Below, one piece after another: positions 28,614 through 36,294 of a DNA stretch of 64,000 nucleotides. Both the position numbers and the translations under genes were made by a program. Numbering within the stretch: position 1 is the stretch's first letter; each line of letters begins with the position of its first letter. A model generated the notes under the pieces. The model saw only the letters and a list, made by a program, of their open reading frames with translations. It was not told the DNA's origin and did no database searches. Origin of the DNA: Pseudogemmobacter lacusdianii. Its GTDB lineage: Bacteria; Pseudomonadota; Alphaproteobacteria; Rhodobacterales; Rhodobacteraceae. The stretch is from contig NZ_JAVDBT010000002.1 in the NCBI RefSeq assembly GCF_030848395.1, positions 124,001 through 188,000 on the forward strand. The letters run 5' to 3'.

Positions 28614-29747
28614 ATGTCGGATAAGGATCAAGAGCCGGGTGCTATCGGACCCCAGCAGCCACCGACGGACGGCGTAGAGCCCGAGGCATTGGGCGCGGAT
28701 CCTGTGGTAGACCCCGCCCCGCAGCCCGAGGCGCTTGTCGAAAAGCCGCGTCGTGGCGGCGGCTTGGCGATTCTGGCCGTGCTTTTGTTGGGCGGCGCTG
28801 CAACGGCTGTGGCATGGTATGACCCGCTGCAATGGCGCGGAGCTGGTGGCGTTCCGCCCGAGGTCAGCGCAGAAATTACCGCTTTGACGGGGCGCTTGCA
28901 GGCGGCCGAGGCGGCAAATGCGGCACTGGAGCAACGCCTTGTGCTATTGGAGGCGCAGCCCGCCCCGGTTTCTGCCGATGCATTGGCGGCATTAGAGGCC
29001 CAAGCCCAAGAGAATCAGGCCGCTCTTGCGGCGCTGCAAAGCGCTCCCGCGGGAGAGGATGTTTCAGCCGGGCAAGTCGCGGCTTTGGTGCAATCCGTGG
29101 CGCAGTTGAAAGATGAGCTGGCAAAACTGAAGCAAGACCCTCCTGAGGCTGGCGTTACCCCCGAAGCGTTGAAAGCTGCCGTTGATGCTGCAATGGCCGC
29201 ACGCGATGAGGCCGTTGCCAGCGAAGCCGCTGCCACCGCTGAGGCAACGCGTCAGCTGACCGCCCGCAATGATGCGGTCACCGCATTGCGTGCGGCGGCA
29301 GATAGCGGCGCGCCTTTCGCCGAGCTTCTTCCGACACTGCAAGGACTTAGCCTTGATCCGGTGTTGCAAGACGCGGCCTCGACTGGACTTGCCACGCGAC
29401 AGTCCTTGATCGACAGCTTCCCCGCTGCGGCGCGGGCGGCGCTCAATGCCTCGCTTCGGGCAACCTCGGGCACCGGCATTGGCGATCGTCTCTCGACCTT
29501 CCTGCGCATCCAGACCGGTGCGCGTTCGGTCGTGCCGCAAGATGGCACCGATCCGGATGCGGTCTTGTCGCGGGCCGAGGCGGCCACGGCAGCGGGCGAT
29601 TTCGCCATGGCTTTGCAAGAGCTGAACGCCTTGCCAGCCGAAGGACAGGCCGAGATGGCAGAGTGGAGCGGCCAAGCGAAGACTTGGCTTTCCGCGCAAG
29701 ACGCATTGAACAAACTTGCGGCTGCGGCCGCGGTGCAGGGGGGCTGA
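28614..29747 (+). CDS. Alphaproteobacterial Mic60 (mitofilin)-like membrane protein
   Basis: 377 residues: a Pro/Glu-rich cytoplasmic N-terminus (1-45), a single membrane segment (about 50-68), a long Ala/Glu coiled coil (about 80-235) and a compact C-terminal domain with TLQGLSLDPVLQDAASTGLATRQSL and AALNASLRATSG. This is the architecture of bacterial Mic60 homologues, which lie between hemD and hemY and shape intracytoplasmic membranes in phototrophic alphaproteobacteria. The name rests on layout and position. Confidence 0.75.
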   Translation: MSDKDQEPGAIGPQQPPTDGVEPEALGADPVVDPAPQPEALVEKPRRGGGLAILAVLLLGGAATAVAWYDPLQWRGAGGVPPEVSAEITALTGRLQAAEAANAALEQRLVLLEAQPAPVSADALAALEAQAQENQAALAALQSAPAGEDVSAGQVAALVQSVAQLKDELAKLKQDPPEAGVTPEALKAAVDAAMAARDEAVASEAAATAEATRQLTARNDAVTALRAAADSGAPFAELLPTLQGLSLDPVLQDAASTGLATRQSLIDSFPAAARAALNASLRATSGTGIGDRLSTFLRIQTGARSVVPQDGTDPDAVLSRAEAATAAGDFAMALQELNALPAEGQAEMAEWSGQAKTWLSAQDALNKLAAAAAVQGG

Positions 29748-29750
29748 CGG

Positions 29751-31325
29751 GTGCTCTGGTCGCTAACGAAAGTCGTCCTTTTCCTTTTGGCCATCGGCTG
29801 CTTGGCCGTTTTGGGCACCATGCTCTCGGCCACCGGCGAGGCGGTGCGGATCACGGCTTTGGGGATGGAGTTCACGCTTGGGCCGTTGCAGGCGGTCGTC
29901 GGGATCCTGCTCCTTTTCGGATTGGTCTGGCTGGGCCTGCGCATCCTGGCCTTCCTTGTCGCCACGGTGCGGTTTCTGAACGGTGATGAGACCGCGATCA
30001 GCCGCTATTTCGACCGCAACCGCGAGCGCAAAGGCTATGCCGCGATGTCAGAGGCGTTGATCGCTCTGGCCTCGGGCGAGAGTGCTGCCGCGCTGCAACG
30101 GGCGAAAACAGCGGAAAAGCTGCTGCGCAAGCCCGAGCTGACGACCCTTCTTCTGGCGCAAGCGGCCGAGGCCAATGGCGATGGGCGCATGGCGGTCAAT
30201 GCCTATAAGTCCTTGTTGCAGAACGAGCAGACCCGCTTTGCGGCGATGCGGGGTCTTTTGCGCAACAAGCTGGCCGAGGGTGACACCGACACCGCGCTGA
30301 AGCTGGCCGAAAAGGCCTTTGCGATGAAGCCGCGCCATGCCGAGACGCAGGACATTCTGCTCAAGCTGCAATCGGACCACCGCGATTGGAAGGGCGCGCG
30401 CATCACCTTGGGTGAAAAGCTGCGCTCGGGTGAATTGCCGAGCTCGGTCTATCGGCGGCGCGATGCGCTTTTGGCCTTGGAAGAGGCCAAGGTGATCACC
30501 GATGAGGGCAGCACGATTGAGGCGCGCGAGGCCGCAATCGAAGCCAATAAGCTCTCGCCGGATCTGATCCCGGCGGCGGTTATCGCGGCGCGGGCCTTGG
30601 TGGAGAAAGGCGATGCCAAATCCGCCACGCGGGTGCTGAAAAAGGCGTGGGAGGTTTTGCCGCATCCCGATCTTGCTGCTGCTTTCGCCGCGATTGAGCC
30701 GGAGGAGGCACCCGCCGAGCGGTTGAAACGCTTCAAACCCTTGTTGCAAGCGCGGCCGCAGGACGAGGAAACGCGGCTGACCAAGGCCGAACTGCTGCTG
30801 GCTGACACCGATTTCAACGGCGCGCGTGAGGCTTTAGGCTCCTTGGCCGAGGATCATCCGACGCAGCGCAGTCTGGCGATCTTGGCGGCGATCGAGCGCG
30901 GCTCGGGCGGTGATGATGCGCTGGTGCGGGGAATTTTGGCCAAGGCGGTGGCGGCCTCGCGCGGGCCGCAATGGTGCTGTGACAAGTGCCAAGCCGTGCA
31001 GGAAGACTGGACGCCGATCTGCCCCGATTGCGGTGGCTTTGATACGCTCAGCTGGCGCGAGCCTTTGCATGAGGGGCGCAAACCCGCAGGCGTTCTGGCG
31101 CGTCTTGCCCCCTTCCTCTTTGGCCAAGATCGCCCCAAAGTGATTGAAGCTGAAGAGATTGCCGCCACATCGGCTGTTGTCGCAGCGGTGCCGGCCTCTG
31201 CGCCTGCACATGCCCCCGCTCCGGCCGGGGCCAAGGTGCCGGATGCTGTGGTGGTGGATGATGCAGAGGTTATCGACCTGCCAGAGGGCCTGACGCCAGA
31301 CGAAATCTTGCGCCGGGCAAATTAG
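29751..31325 (+). CDS. hemY: HemY-like TPR membrane protein with C-terminal zinc ribbon
   Basis: 524 residues starting with GTG, 3 bp after the Mic60-like gene. Two membrane helices (about 5-27 and 38-63) precede YFDRNRERKGYAAMSEALIALASG and a TPR array (about 90-395), as in HemY proteins tied to haem synthesis. A short zinc-ribbon-like motif (Cys409, 410, 413 and Cys424, 427) is followed by a disordered Ala/Pro tail. This is the TPR protein HemY, not the protoporphyrinogen oxidase of the same name in Gram-positives. Confidence 0.88.
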   Translation: MLWSLTKVVLFLLAIGCLAVLGTMLSATGEAVRITALGMEFTLGPLQAVVGILLLFGLVWLGLRILAFLVATVRFLNGDETAISRYFDRNRERKGYAAMSEALIALASGESAAALQRAKTAEKLLRKPELTTLLLAQAAEANGDGRMAVNAYKSLLQNEQTRFAAMRGLLRNKLAEGDTDTALKLAEKAFAMKPRHAETQDILLKLQSDHRDWKGARITLGEKLRSGELPSSVYRRRDALLALEEAKVITDEGSTIEAREAAIEANKLSPDLIPAAVIAARALVEKGDAKSATRVLKKAWEVLPHPDLAAAFAAIEPEEAPAERLKRFKPLLQARPQDEETRLTKAELLLADTDFNGAREALGSLAEDHPTQRSLAILAAIERGSGGDDALVRGILAKAVAASRGPQWCCDKCQAVQEDWTPICPDCGGFDTLSWREPLHEGRKPAGVLARLAPFLFGQDRPKVIEAEEIAATSAVVAAVPASAPAHAPAPAGAKVPDAVVVDDAEVIDLPEGLTPDEILRRAN

Positions 31326-31413
31326 GGCTACACAGTCGCGAACGGCGGTGCTAAATGCTCGCCGTCCGCGCTGCCAATGAGGGGAACTTCGGGGCAGTGA
31401 AGTCAAGAAAAGT

Positions 31414-31489
31414 GCCGCTGTAGCTCAGCTGGTAGAGCACGTCATTCGTAATGATGGGGTCGGGGGTTCGAGTCCCTTCAGCGGCACCA
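31414..31489 (+). tRNA. tRNA-Thr (anticodon CGT)
   Basis: A 76-base cloverleaf. The acceptor stem is GCCGCTG with CAGCGGC, the D arm GCTCAGCTGGTAGAGC, the anticodon stem-loop CGTCA-TTCGTAA-TGATG with anticodon CGT, and the T arm contains GGTTCGAGTCC. CCA is encoded. Its 3' 45 bases are the left attachment repeat of the integrated element, so insertion has left an intact tRNA. Confidence 0.97.
31445..31489 (+). repeat. Left attachment repeat (attL), inside tRNA-Thr
   Basis: 45 bp from TTCGTAATG in the anticodon loop to the terminal CACCA, identical to 41240-41284. The repeat begins exactly in the anticodon loop, a preferred crossover place for tyrosine integrases. Confidence 0.95.
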
Positions 31490-31517
31490 GTATCCTACTG
31501 GAATACCAGCACAAAAT

Positions 31518-31541
31518 GGCCGCCCTTCGGGGCGGCCTTTT
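31518..31541 (+). terminator. Terminator after tRNA-Thr, supplied by the element
   Basis: GGCCGCC (31518-31524) and GGCGGCC (31531-31537), followed by TTTT. It lies inside the element and so replaces the original terminator, which is now found beyond the right attachment repeat. Confidence 0.85.
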
Positions 31542-31555
31542 GCATTGCGGCTCTC

Positions 31556-31575
31556 GTGGAACCACCGTGGAACCA
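31556..31575 (+). promoter_or_regulatory. Paired GTGGAACCA repeats, candidate integrase arm sites (left)
   Basis: Two direct copies of GTGGAACCA at 31556-31564 and 31567-31575, offset by 11 bp. The same heptamer GGAACCA occurs twice with the same 11-bp offset beside the right end (41081 and 41092). I infer arm-type binding sites for the integrase. Confidence 0.55.
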
Positions 31576-31777
31576 GATTTGAGGGGTGGACCCAGACGCC
31601 TCGTCACGAAAATGTGAAATGGGGATTTGGGTCATTTCGGCCGGCGCATCGAAAATCCGAGCGTCGCAGCCTTGGTCGCGATTCTGATCGGCAATCCGCG
31701 ATCGGAGGTATTCTTGAAAATGGATGTCCCACATGAGCGGGTGAAACGGCCACCTCTGCGGCGGCTGACAGAAGATC

Positions 31778-32044
31778 TTAAAGGGTATCAGACGTCGAGC
31801 TGCGCAGCGGTCCCAGCTTTTCGATCGCCCATTCATCCAGGGCAGTCTTGGGGTAGAGCGGTGTGCGGTTTGCCAAGTGATACGCAGGCCCACCGCCGCG
31901 CGTGGCAAGGGTCGCAAGGGTGGCCGGTGCATAGGTCAGGCCGAACTGGGTTTCCAGATAACGACTGGCCTCATCCCTGCGCAGGCGCGGCTTACGGGAG
32001 ATGAGCGCATCCCTCTCGGCCGCCTTGATGTGAATGGGGTCCAT
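31778..32044 (-). CDS. Small AlpA/excisionase-like helix-turn-helix protein
   Basis: 88 residues. The segment RLRRDEASRYLETQFG...ATLATLATRGGGPAYHLANRTPLYPKTALDEW follows the HTH_17 pattern (recognition helix, GGGP turn, Tyr, Trp). Such proteins act as excisionases or AlpA-type activators of integrases. ATG 32044 has a strong AAAGGAGGAG ribosome site. Its place near attL, at the opposite end from the integrase, fits a recombination directionality factor. Confidence 0.7.
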   Translation of the reverse strand: MDPIHIKAAERDALISRKPRLRRDEASRYLETQFGLTYAPATLATLATRGGGPAYHLANRTPLYPKTALDEWAIEKLGPLRSSTSDTL

Positions 32045-32434
32045 TATACTCCTCCTTTGACGCGCCCTTGAGCTCGGCGCTGGTTTGCATGTGGATATAT
32101 TCTGGACCTCTGTCGTTCATGCCCCAAGATGCTGATTTGGGTTTTCCACATAAATCGGAGGGCTTTGAGCAGATGAAATTCTATTTCCGGTGGGCTTCCC
32201 TATTTAATTTCCCATGATTTTCGGCACCTCCTTCGCAATCCATTTAGATTTTCCGCTCAACAGGAGCTGGTCGGATTGTCATCCTCCCGGGGCACTTCAG
32301 GCTCTTCACTGCTCGGGAAATATTTTTTCTCGAAAGCGTCTGCGGTTTTGCCGCGCCTGGTGCTGCGCAAATCGCCTTGTGGAACCAAAATATCGAAGAC
32401 CCACCTATTGCAGCACAACCATGGGGGCGCGTGT
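32045..32434. other. Intergenic region between relaxase and AlpA-like genes
   Basis: No gene I can support. It is relatively AT-rich and carries two DnaA-box-like nonamers, each one mismatch from consensus, on opposite strands: TGTGGATAT at 32090-32098 and TTTTCCACA at 32142-32150. On the minus strand a frame of about 45 codons (AFEKKYFPSSEEPEVPREDD) just downstream of the relaxase lacks a good start and may be a gene remnant. Confidence 0.35.
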
Positions 32435-33847
32435 CTAGTGATAGGTGGGCGGTTCCGGTTTGGCCGCTGCAGATGCTCCACGCCCGACCGTAAGTTTTTG
32501 GATCATTTTGAAGAACCGCCCAAGGAGCCTGACGCCTTCTGTCTTCTCCTCTTGCCCTGCCAGCATGCGGCGGAAGCGTGAGAGATAGGGGAGGTTCGAG
32601 CCGAGAGTAATCTGTCCATCACCTTTGATGGCCGATTGCTCCACGGCGTCCATGATCTCACTCATGGCACCAATCGCGTTGGTGAGATCGCTCTCCCGTG
32701 CATCCAGCTCAGCCGCGCGCCGCCCGAGAGCCGCCTCCTTCGCATCCAGCGCAAACTCTCGGGCGTCCAGTTCCGCTTCCCTTTCTGATGCAGCCTCGAT
32801 GATCCCCTGCCGCGTTGCGCTCAGAGCTTCATCCTCTTCCATCAGCTTCTCCGCCTCATTCTCCAGCCGCTGGACTACCTGTGCCGCGTGTTTTGCCTCC
32901 CTCTTCCTGGCGGCATAGGTTTTCGTGCTCAGGCGCTCCTGACGCGGGCCGTGGCGCAGGAGACCGCAAGGCAGGCCCACAGCTTCATGATAAGCGTCCT
33001 GCGCCCTCTGCATCGCGGCCTTATAGACCTTCTGATCGGCGGCCCCACCGCGCTCCAGCCGGCCCGCCTTGAGGTGGGCCTGATTACGCTTTTTCCAATC
33101 CTCCATCCTCGCATCGTTTTCAGCCTGCACTTTTGCGCGGGCCTCTTCCCATGCGGCGACAGCCTCAGCGTGACGGGCATCGTTCTTGGCCTGGGTCGTG
33201 CGGTTCTTGCTCGGCTTCGGCTTCTTGGGTTTAAGCGGCAGCGGATCGAGCTCGGGCTTCTCAAGGCTTTCGATCACATCGGTCTGATGCGTTTGGCGAT
33301 ACTCTGCCGCCGCCCTCTTTCCGACATGGAGCTTATTCGCATCCATCTTCGGATCAGCATCATTATAGGCTAGAATGTGGATGTGCAGATGGCCCTCATC
33401 TGAATGCATAACCGCCGTGTGGACAACTCCCTCCGGCATCCTTGCGCTGAAGTCTTGCATCACTCTCATCGTCCAAATAGACACCTCGTCCCCATAGGCA
33501 GCGGTATCAGCAAGGTAGACTGCGCTCGCGATCGGATGCGAATGAACCTCGGTGTAGAGGGTCGCCGCATCGCTGCGAAGGCCCCGGGTATAGGTGCCGC
33601 CCCCTTTGGCTTTCACGCTCTCGACAAGCGTCGCCACCTTCGCACGCCGCTTCTCGATGAATTCGTTAATCGGGGTGCAGAAGGGCAACTGCAGATAAGG
33701 GCGCGGGCTGGCCACATGCTCCGAATAAGCCGGGGTGCGGCGGGCTTCCTCTTCCACCTGTTCGGCAGTGTTGAAGTGATCTGCTGCTCCCCTCACCTTC
33801 TTCGGCGCTTGGGAATAGGTCTCGATGTGGAAGAACTGATAGGCCAT
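32435..33847 (-). CDS. MobV-type (Pre/Mob) relaxase
   Basis: 470 residues. The N-terminal nuclease domain carries the metal-binding histidine triad HSDEGHLHIH at 148-157, the HxDE...HxH pattern of MobV relaxases, which nick oriT and start transfer or site-specific plasmid recombination. From about 210 on the protein is a long charged coiled coil (EAELDAREFALDAKEAAL). MAYQFFHIET at ATG 33847 is chosen because of GGAG 7 bases upstream. MobV oriT sites usually lie just upstream of the gene, where this element has a region dense in inverted repeats. Confidence 0.85.
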   Translation of the reverse strand: MAYQFFHIETYSQAPKKVRGAADHFNTAEQVEEEARRTPAYSEHVASPRPYLQLPFCTPINEFIEKRRAKVATLVESVKAKGGGTYTRGLRSDAATLYTEVHSHPIASAVYLADTAAYGDEVSIWTMRVMQDFSARMPEGVVHTAVMHSDEGHLHIHILAYNDADPKMDANKLHVGKRAAAEYRQTHQTDVIESLEKPELDPLPLKPKKPKPSKNRTTQAKNDARHAEAVAAWEEARAKVQAENDARMEDWKKRNQAHLKAGRLERGGAADQKVYKAAMQRAQDAYHEAVGLPCGLLRHGPRQERLSTKTYAARKREAKHAAQVVQRLENEAEKLMEEDEALSATRQGIIEAASEREAELDAREFALDAKEAALGRRAAELDARESDLTNAIGAMSEIMDAVEQSAIKGDGQITLGSNLPYLSRFRRMLAGQEEKTEGVRLLGRFFKMIQKLTVGRGASAAAKPEPPTYH

Positions 33848-34723
33848 GGCATCGCTCCATTCGCGGGACATGGCTTTTCAGTTGTGGGCATTTCCGGACA
33901 AAACCTAAAGCTTTCTGAACCGGCCCATTCCTTTTTGGTGGATAACCCCTCTTTCCCTATCCATCTGATCTGACGCTATTTTCTTATTCGCTTCTTTTGC
34001 ACCGGAACCAACCTCCCCGCCGCTTCCTTGTTTCTCACTGCCCTTGCAACCTTTCCTGCCCGCCAACCCCTTTGATGAAACAAAGCCTGTGCGAGGAGCA
34101 CAGGCCCACCGGTCAGCGATGACCGGCAAACCAGCGCGCAACATATGCGCGCCTGAACCGGCCCATGGTCCGGCCTTTAGGATCAACGGATTCGTAAAAG
34201 CGCCGGTCGTAATCTGTCTTCGACCTGTCCTGGGTTTGATTGACGTAATCTGGGCCGCCTCATCATGGGGGGCGGGAAGGAGGTAGCCGCAAAGCTACCT
34301 ACAAAGACAGACTGTATGTAGCTTAAGCTACTTCCAGCTGCCCCTAACGCCGGGGAGGCGCTCCGTCGGGCCTTGAGGGCCCAACTGCGTGTCAGCCACG
34401 GGCTGCCTTTGCATAGGATCGGTCCAAGGTCCGATCTGGAAGAATGGCTGCCGAGGGCAGGATAGCACCAAAATGCCGCCAGCGCATCACGGCAAAAAGC
34501 CGAGTTTTGCGCCGAAGGTTTTGCCCATGTCACCTGCCCGTGCCGCAAAGGCCACCAATCGCGGCATTCCGACAACGAGGCAATGCTGGCACTAATCTAT
34601 TTCGCTGCATGGGGTAGCTGTGAGCCTATCGAGATCAAACCTCACCCGTCGATCTCGCCCTGATACTCTGAGGCGGCCAAAGGCCGGAGCTCGGCAAGCT
34701 GCCGCCCCCAACCTGATACCACG
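33848..34723. other. Non-coding region with arrayed inverted repeats, candidate oriT
   Basis: No gene is supported in this 876-bp stretch upstream of the relaxase gene. Three close hairpins follow one another: GCCTGTGC/GCACAGGC (34085-34105, 5-base loop), CCGGTCA-GCGA-TGACCGG (34109-34126), GCGCGCA/TGCGCGC (34134-34152). Further on are AGGTAGC/GCTACCT (34281-34300) and the perfect palindrome GTAGCTTAAGCTAC (34318-34331), which share the GTAGC half-site. The position fits oriT and relaxase-operator functions. A 130-codon minus frame crossing it looks spurious. Confidence 0.5.
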
Positions 34724-35131
34724 CTACGAAAAGCCGTCCCCTTGAATTTGGGCGAGCTCCAAATCAAGGACATCATCGCGCTTTTGCTGCATCGCTTGAA
34801 GGATGGTTATGCCATGGAGGTCAGGCCCCGCCAGAAGCTTATCCAGCACCACCCAGGGGCCGTCGAGGCGGAAGAAGGCGAGATACTCCGCCAGCCGGTG
34901 GATCAGACTGCCATCGCCATTGAACTGAAGGGCTGGGTAGAACCAGCCGTCCTTATGATCCAAGGCGAGCACCTCGGCCCTCTCGCGCATTTCTGCGAGC
35001 CCTTCTGACGTGTAGCCAAATCGATCGAACATCTGGGCATCGTCCAACATCAGGCCAGCCTCGATGAACATCTCCGCCTTGTGCTGCACCGCGAGGGCAC
35101 GGGCACCGGCTAGTGGGTCAACGTTGGTCAT
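34724..35131 (-). CDS. Unknown protein, weakly like antitoxin C-terminal domains
   Basis: 135 residues. I do not recognise it with confidence. The central part DGWFYPALQFNGDGSLIHRLAEYLAFFRLDGPWVVLDKLLAGPD recalls the toxin-binding region of Xre/MbcA/ParS antitoxins (YPALQF, then a Trp and an LL-plus-small-residue turn), but no such toxin gene is adjacent. It lies 62 bp downstream of another unknown gene on the same strand, and both are divergent from an XRE regulator. Confidence 0.55.
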   Translation of the reverse strand: MTNVDPLAGARALAVQHKAEMFIEAGLMLDDAQMFDRFGYTSEGLAEMRERAEVLALDHKDGWFYPALQFNGDGSLIHRLAEYLAFFRLDGPWVVLDKLLAGPDLHGITILQAMQQKRDDVLDLELAQIQGDGFS

Positions 35132-35193
35132 CTGTGGTGCTCCTGCTCATCATGCTGCTCTGCCCTGTAGCCTAAAGCTCAGGGCGAGTGCCG

Positions 35194-35598
35194 TCATGGG
35201 TAAGTATGCGCGGTCACGGCTATGACTGTTGGCACATAGATTGGGCGACCGAATTGGCAGGCGATGACCGCCGATTGCACGTCCGACGTATCGGTCAGAT
35301 CGATCAGCAGCTGCGTGACCCGCTGGAGATCCTCCACAGTGTAGAGGCGAACGAACCGATCGTCGAACCGCGTCGGAGTGGTCTCGGGCGAGGCGCAAAG
35401 CTCGTCGATGCTGATCCGCCCATCCTCGGCTCGCGCCTGACGGCGGGCCTCTGCCCGCCACGCGGGGTCGTGCTGCTCCGCCGGGACGGCGCGGTTGATA
35501 CTGGTCCGCCGCGGCGTCTGACAGAGCACCAGCTTCACCGCCATGTCCCACAACAACTTCACGGGGATGTCGATCCCCTCTTCGATATGGCTCATCAT
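35194..35598 (-). CDS. Hypothetical protein of the element
   Basis: 134 residues with no recognised domain. Features are MSHIEEGIDIPVKLLWDMAVKL at the N-terminus, a basic middle with EARRQARAEDGRISIDELCA, and a C-terminal VQSAVIACQFGRPIYVPTVIAV strand-rich part. GAGCGG precedes the start. It is first in a two-gene minus-strand unit controlled from the shared intergenic region with the XRE regulator at 35675. Confidence 0.5.
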   Translation of the reverse strand: MMSHIEEGIDIPVKLLWDMAVKLVLCQTPRRTSINRAVPAEQHDPAWRAEARRQARAEDGRISIDELCASPETTPTRFDDRFVRLYTVEDLQRVTQLLIDLTDTSDVQSAVIACQFGRPIYVPTVIAVTAHTYP

Positions 35599-35610
35599 CC
35601 GCTCCTAAAT

Positions 35611-35636
35611 TTATCTATTTTTTAGATAATCTAAAA
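35611..35636. promoter_or_regulatory. Palindromic operator between divergent genes
   Basis: A perfect 17-bp palindrome, TTTTAGAT-A-ATCTAAAA (35620-35636), overlaps a second inverted repeat, TTATCTA-TTTTT-TAGATAA (35611-35629). It lies in the 76-bp gap between the XRE regulator and the divergent unknown genes, in a very AT-rich run. It is the obvious candidate binding site of the XRE protein. Confidence 0.7.
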
Positions 35637-35674
35637 TTCAGGTCAAGGTGCTTTCGTTTCTAGCGCGAGCCCCT

Positions 35675-35932
35675 ATGACCAAGACCATCCACAGCCCCGG
35701 CCAGAAGGCCCTGATCGAAGCCCTCACCAATGCCCGGAAAGAGGCAGGCCTTTCGCAGATGGCGCTGGCTGAGCGCCTGCACTGCCACCAGTCCATGATC
35801 GCGCGGATCGAGAGCGGAGAGCGGCGTATCGATGTGGTGGAGTTGGTTGTGCTTGCGCGGGCTATTGGGGTGGAAGCCGAAGCGATAATGAAAGTCGTCT
35901 CTGCTAGCGTTGATGAGCAGCAGAAGCTCTAA
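35675..35932 (+). CDS. XRE-family helix-turn-helix regulator
   Basis: 85 residues. The HTH is LTNARKEAGLSQMALAERLHCHQSMIARIESGERRIDVVEL, covering about residues 15-58, a classic Cro/C1 fold. A 25-residue tail follows. I start at ATG 35675 (MTKTIHSPGQ); the frame is open 27 bases further. It probably represses itself and the divergent pair through the palindrome at 35620. Confidence 0.85.
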   Translation: MTKTIHSPGQKALIEALTNARKEAGLSQMALAERLHCHQSMIARIESGERRIDVVELVVLARAIGVEAEAIMKVVSASVDEQQKL

Positions 35933-36294
35933 CGACCAAAAGGCATATCTCTTTGGCAGCAACATCACTGCTAAGATGTATCTTGATATGGGCTACTTAT
36001 TGGACAGCGTAAAGCCCAAGCGTCAGCTGCAATGAAAATTAGCCATCATGCTTGCAGGAGCATGAAGAGCCTGGCGCAGTGAAGCTGCCAGAATTCGGCC
36101 CAGCAATATGCAAAGGGCTGAATCTGCGATAAAAAATCTTGACTGTGCTGCAGGCACATAGTCTTCTTCTCTGAAATTTATGCTGAGCTCGGCTCGATAG
36201 TTAACAGTTCTTCGGTGCAGGCTTATAGAAATTACGCCACTAATAATTAAAAGTCTCCGCGGTCAACTTGTGGCGTGCAAACAGGAGGGATGAA
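35933..36294 (+). promoter_or_regulatory. AT-rich upstream region of the TS-like operon
   Basis: 362 bp without a gene. Composition switches here from GC-rich to AT-rich. It must hold the promoter of the TS-like/aGPT-like operon; an AATAATTAAAAG run near 36240-36252 precedes the AGGAGGG ribosome site. I cannot define the promoter more closely. Confidence 0.4.

Noticed and set aside
29751-31325. HemY as protoporphyrinogen oxidase
   Set aside because: There is no FAD-binding GxGxxG; the protein has two membrane helices and TPR repeats, so it is the proteobacterial HemY.
32205-32245. A strong AAGGAGG site followed by ATG on the minus strand
   Set aside because: The frame ends after three codons (ATG GGA AAT TAA) and spacing is too long; it is probably a decayed gene start.
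34183-34575. A 130-codon minus-strand frame
   Set aside because: It crosses the inverted-repeat region, has no ribosome site and a low-complexity composition without recognisable motifs.
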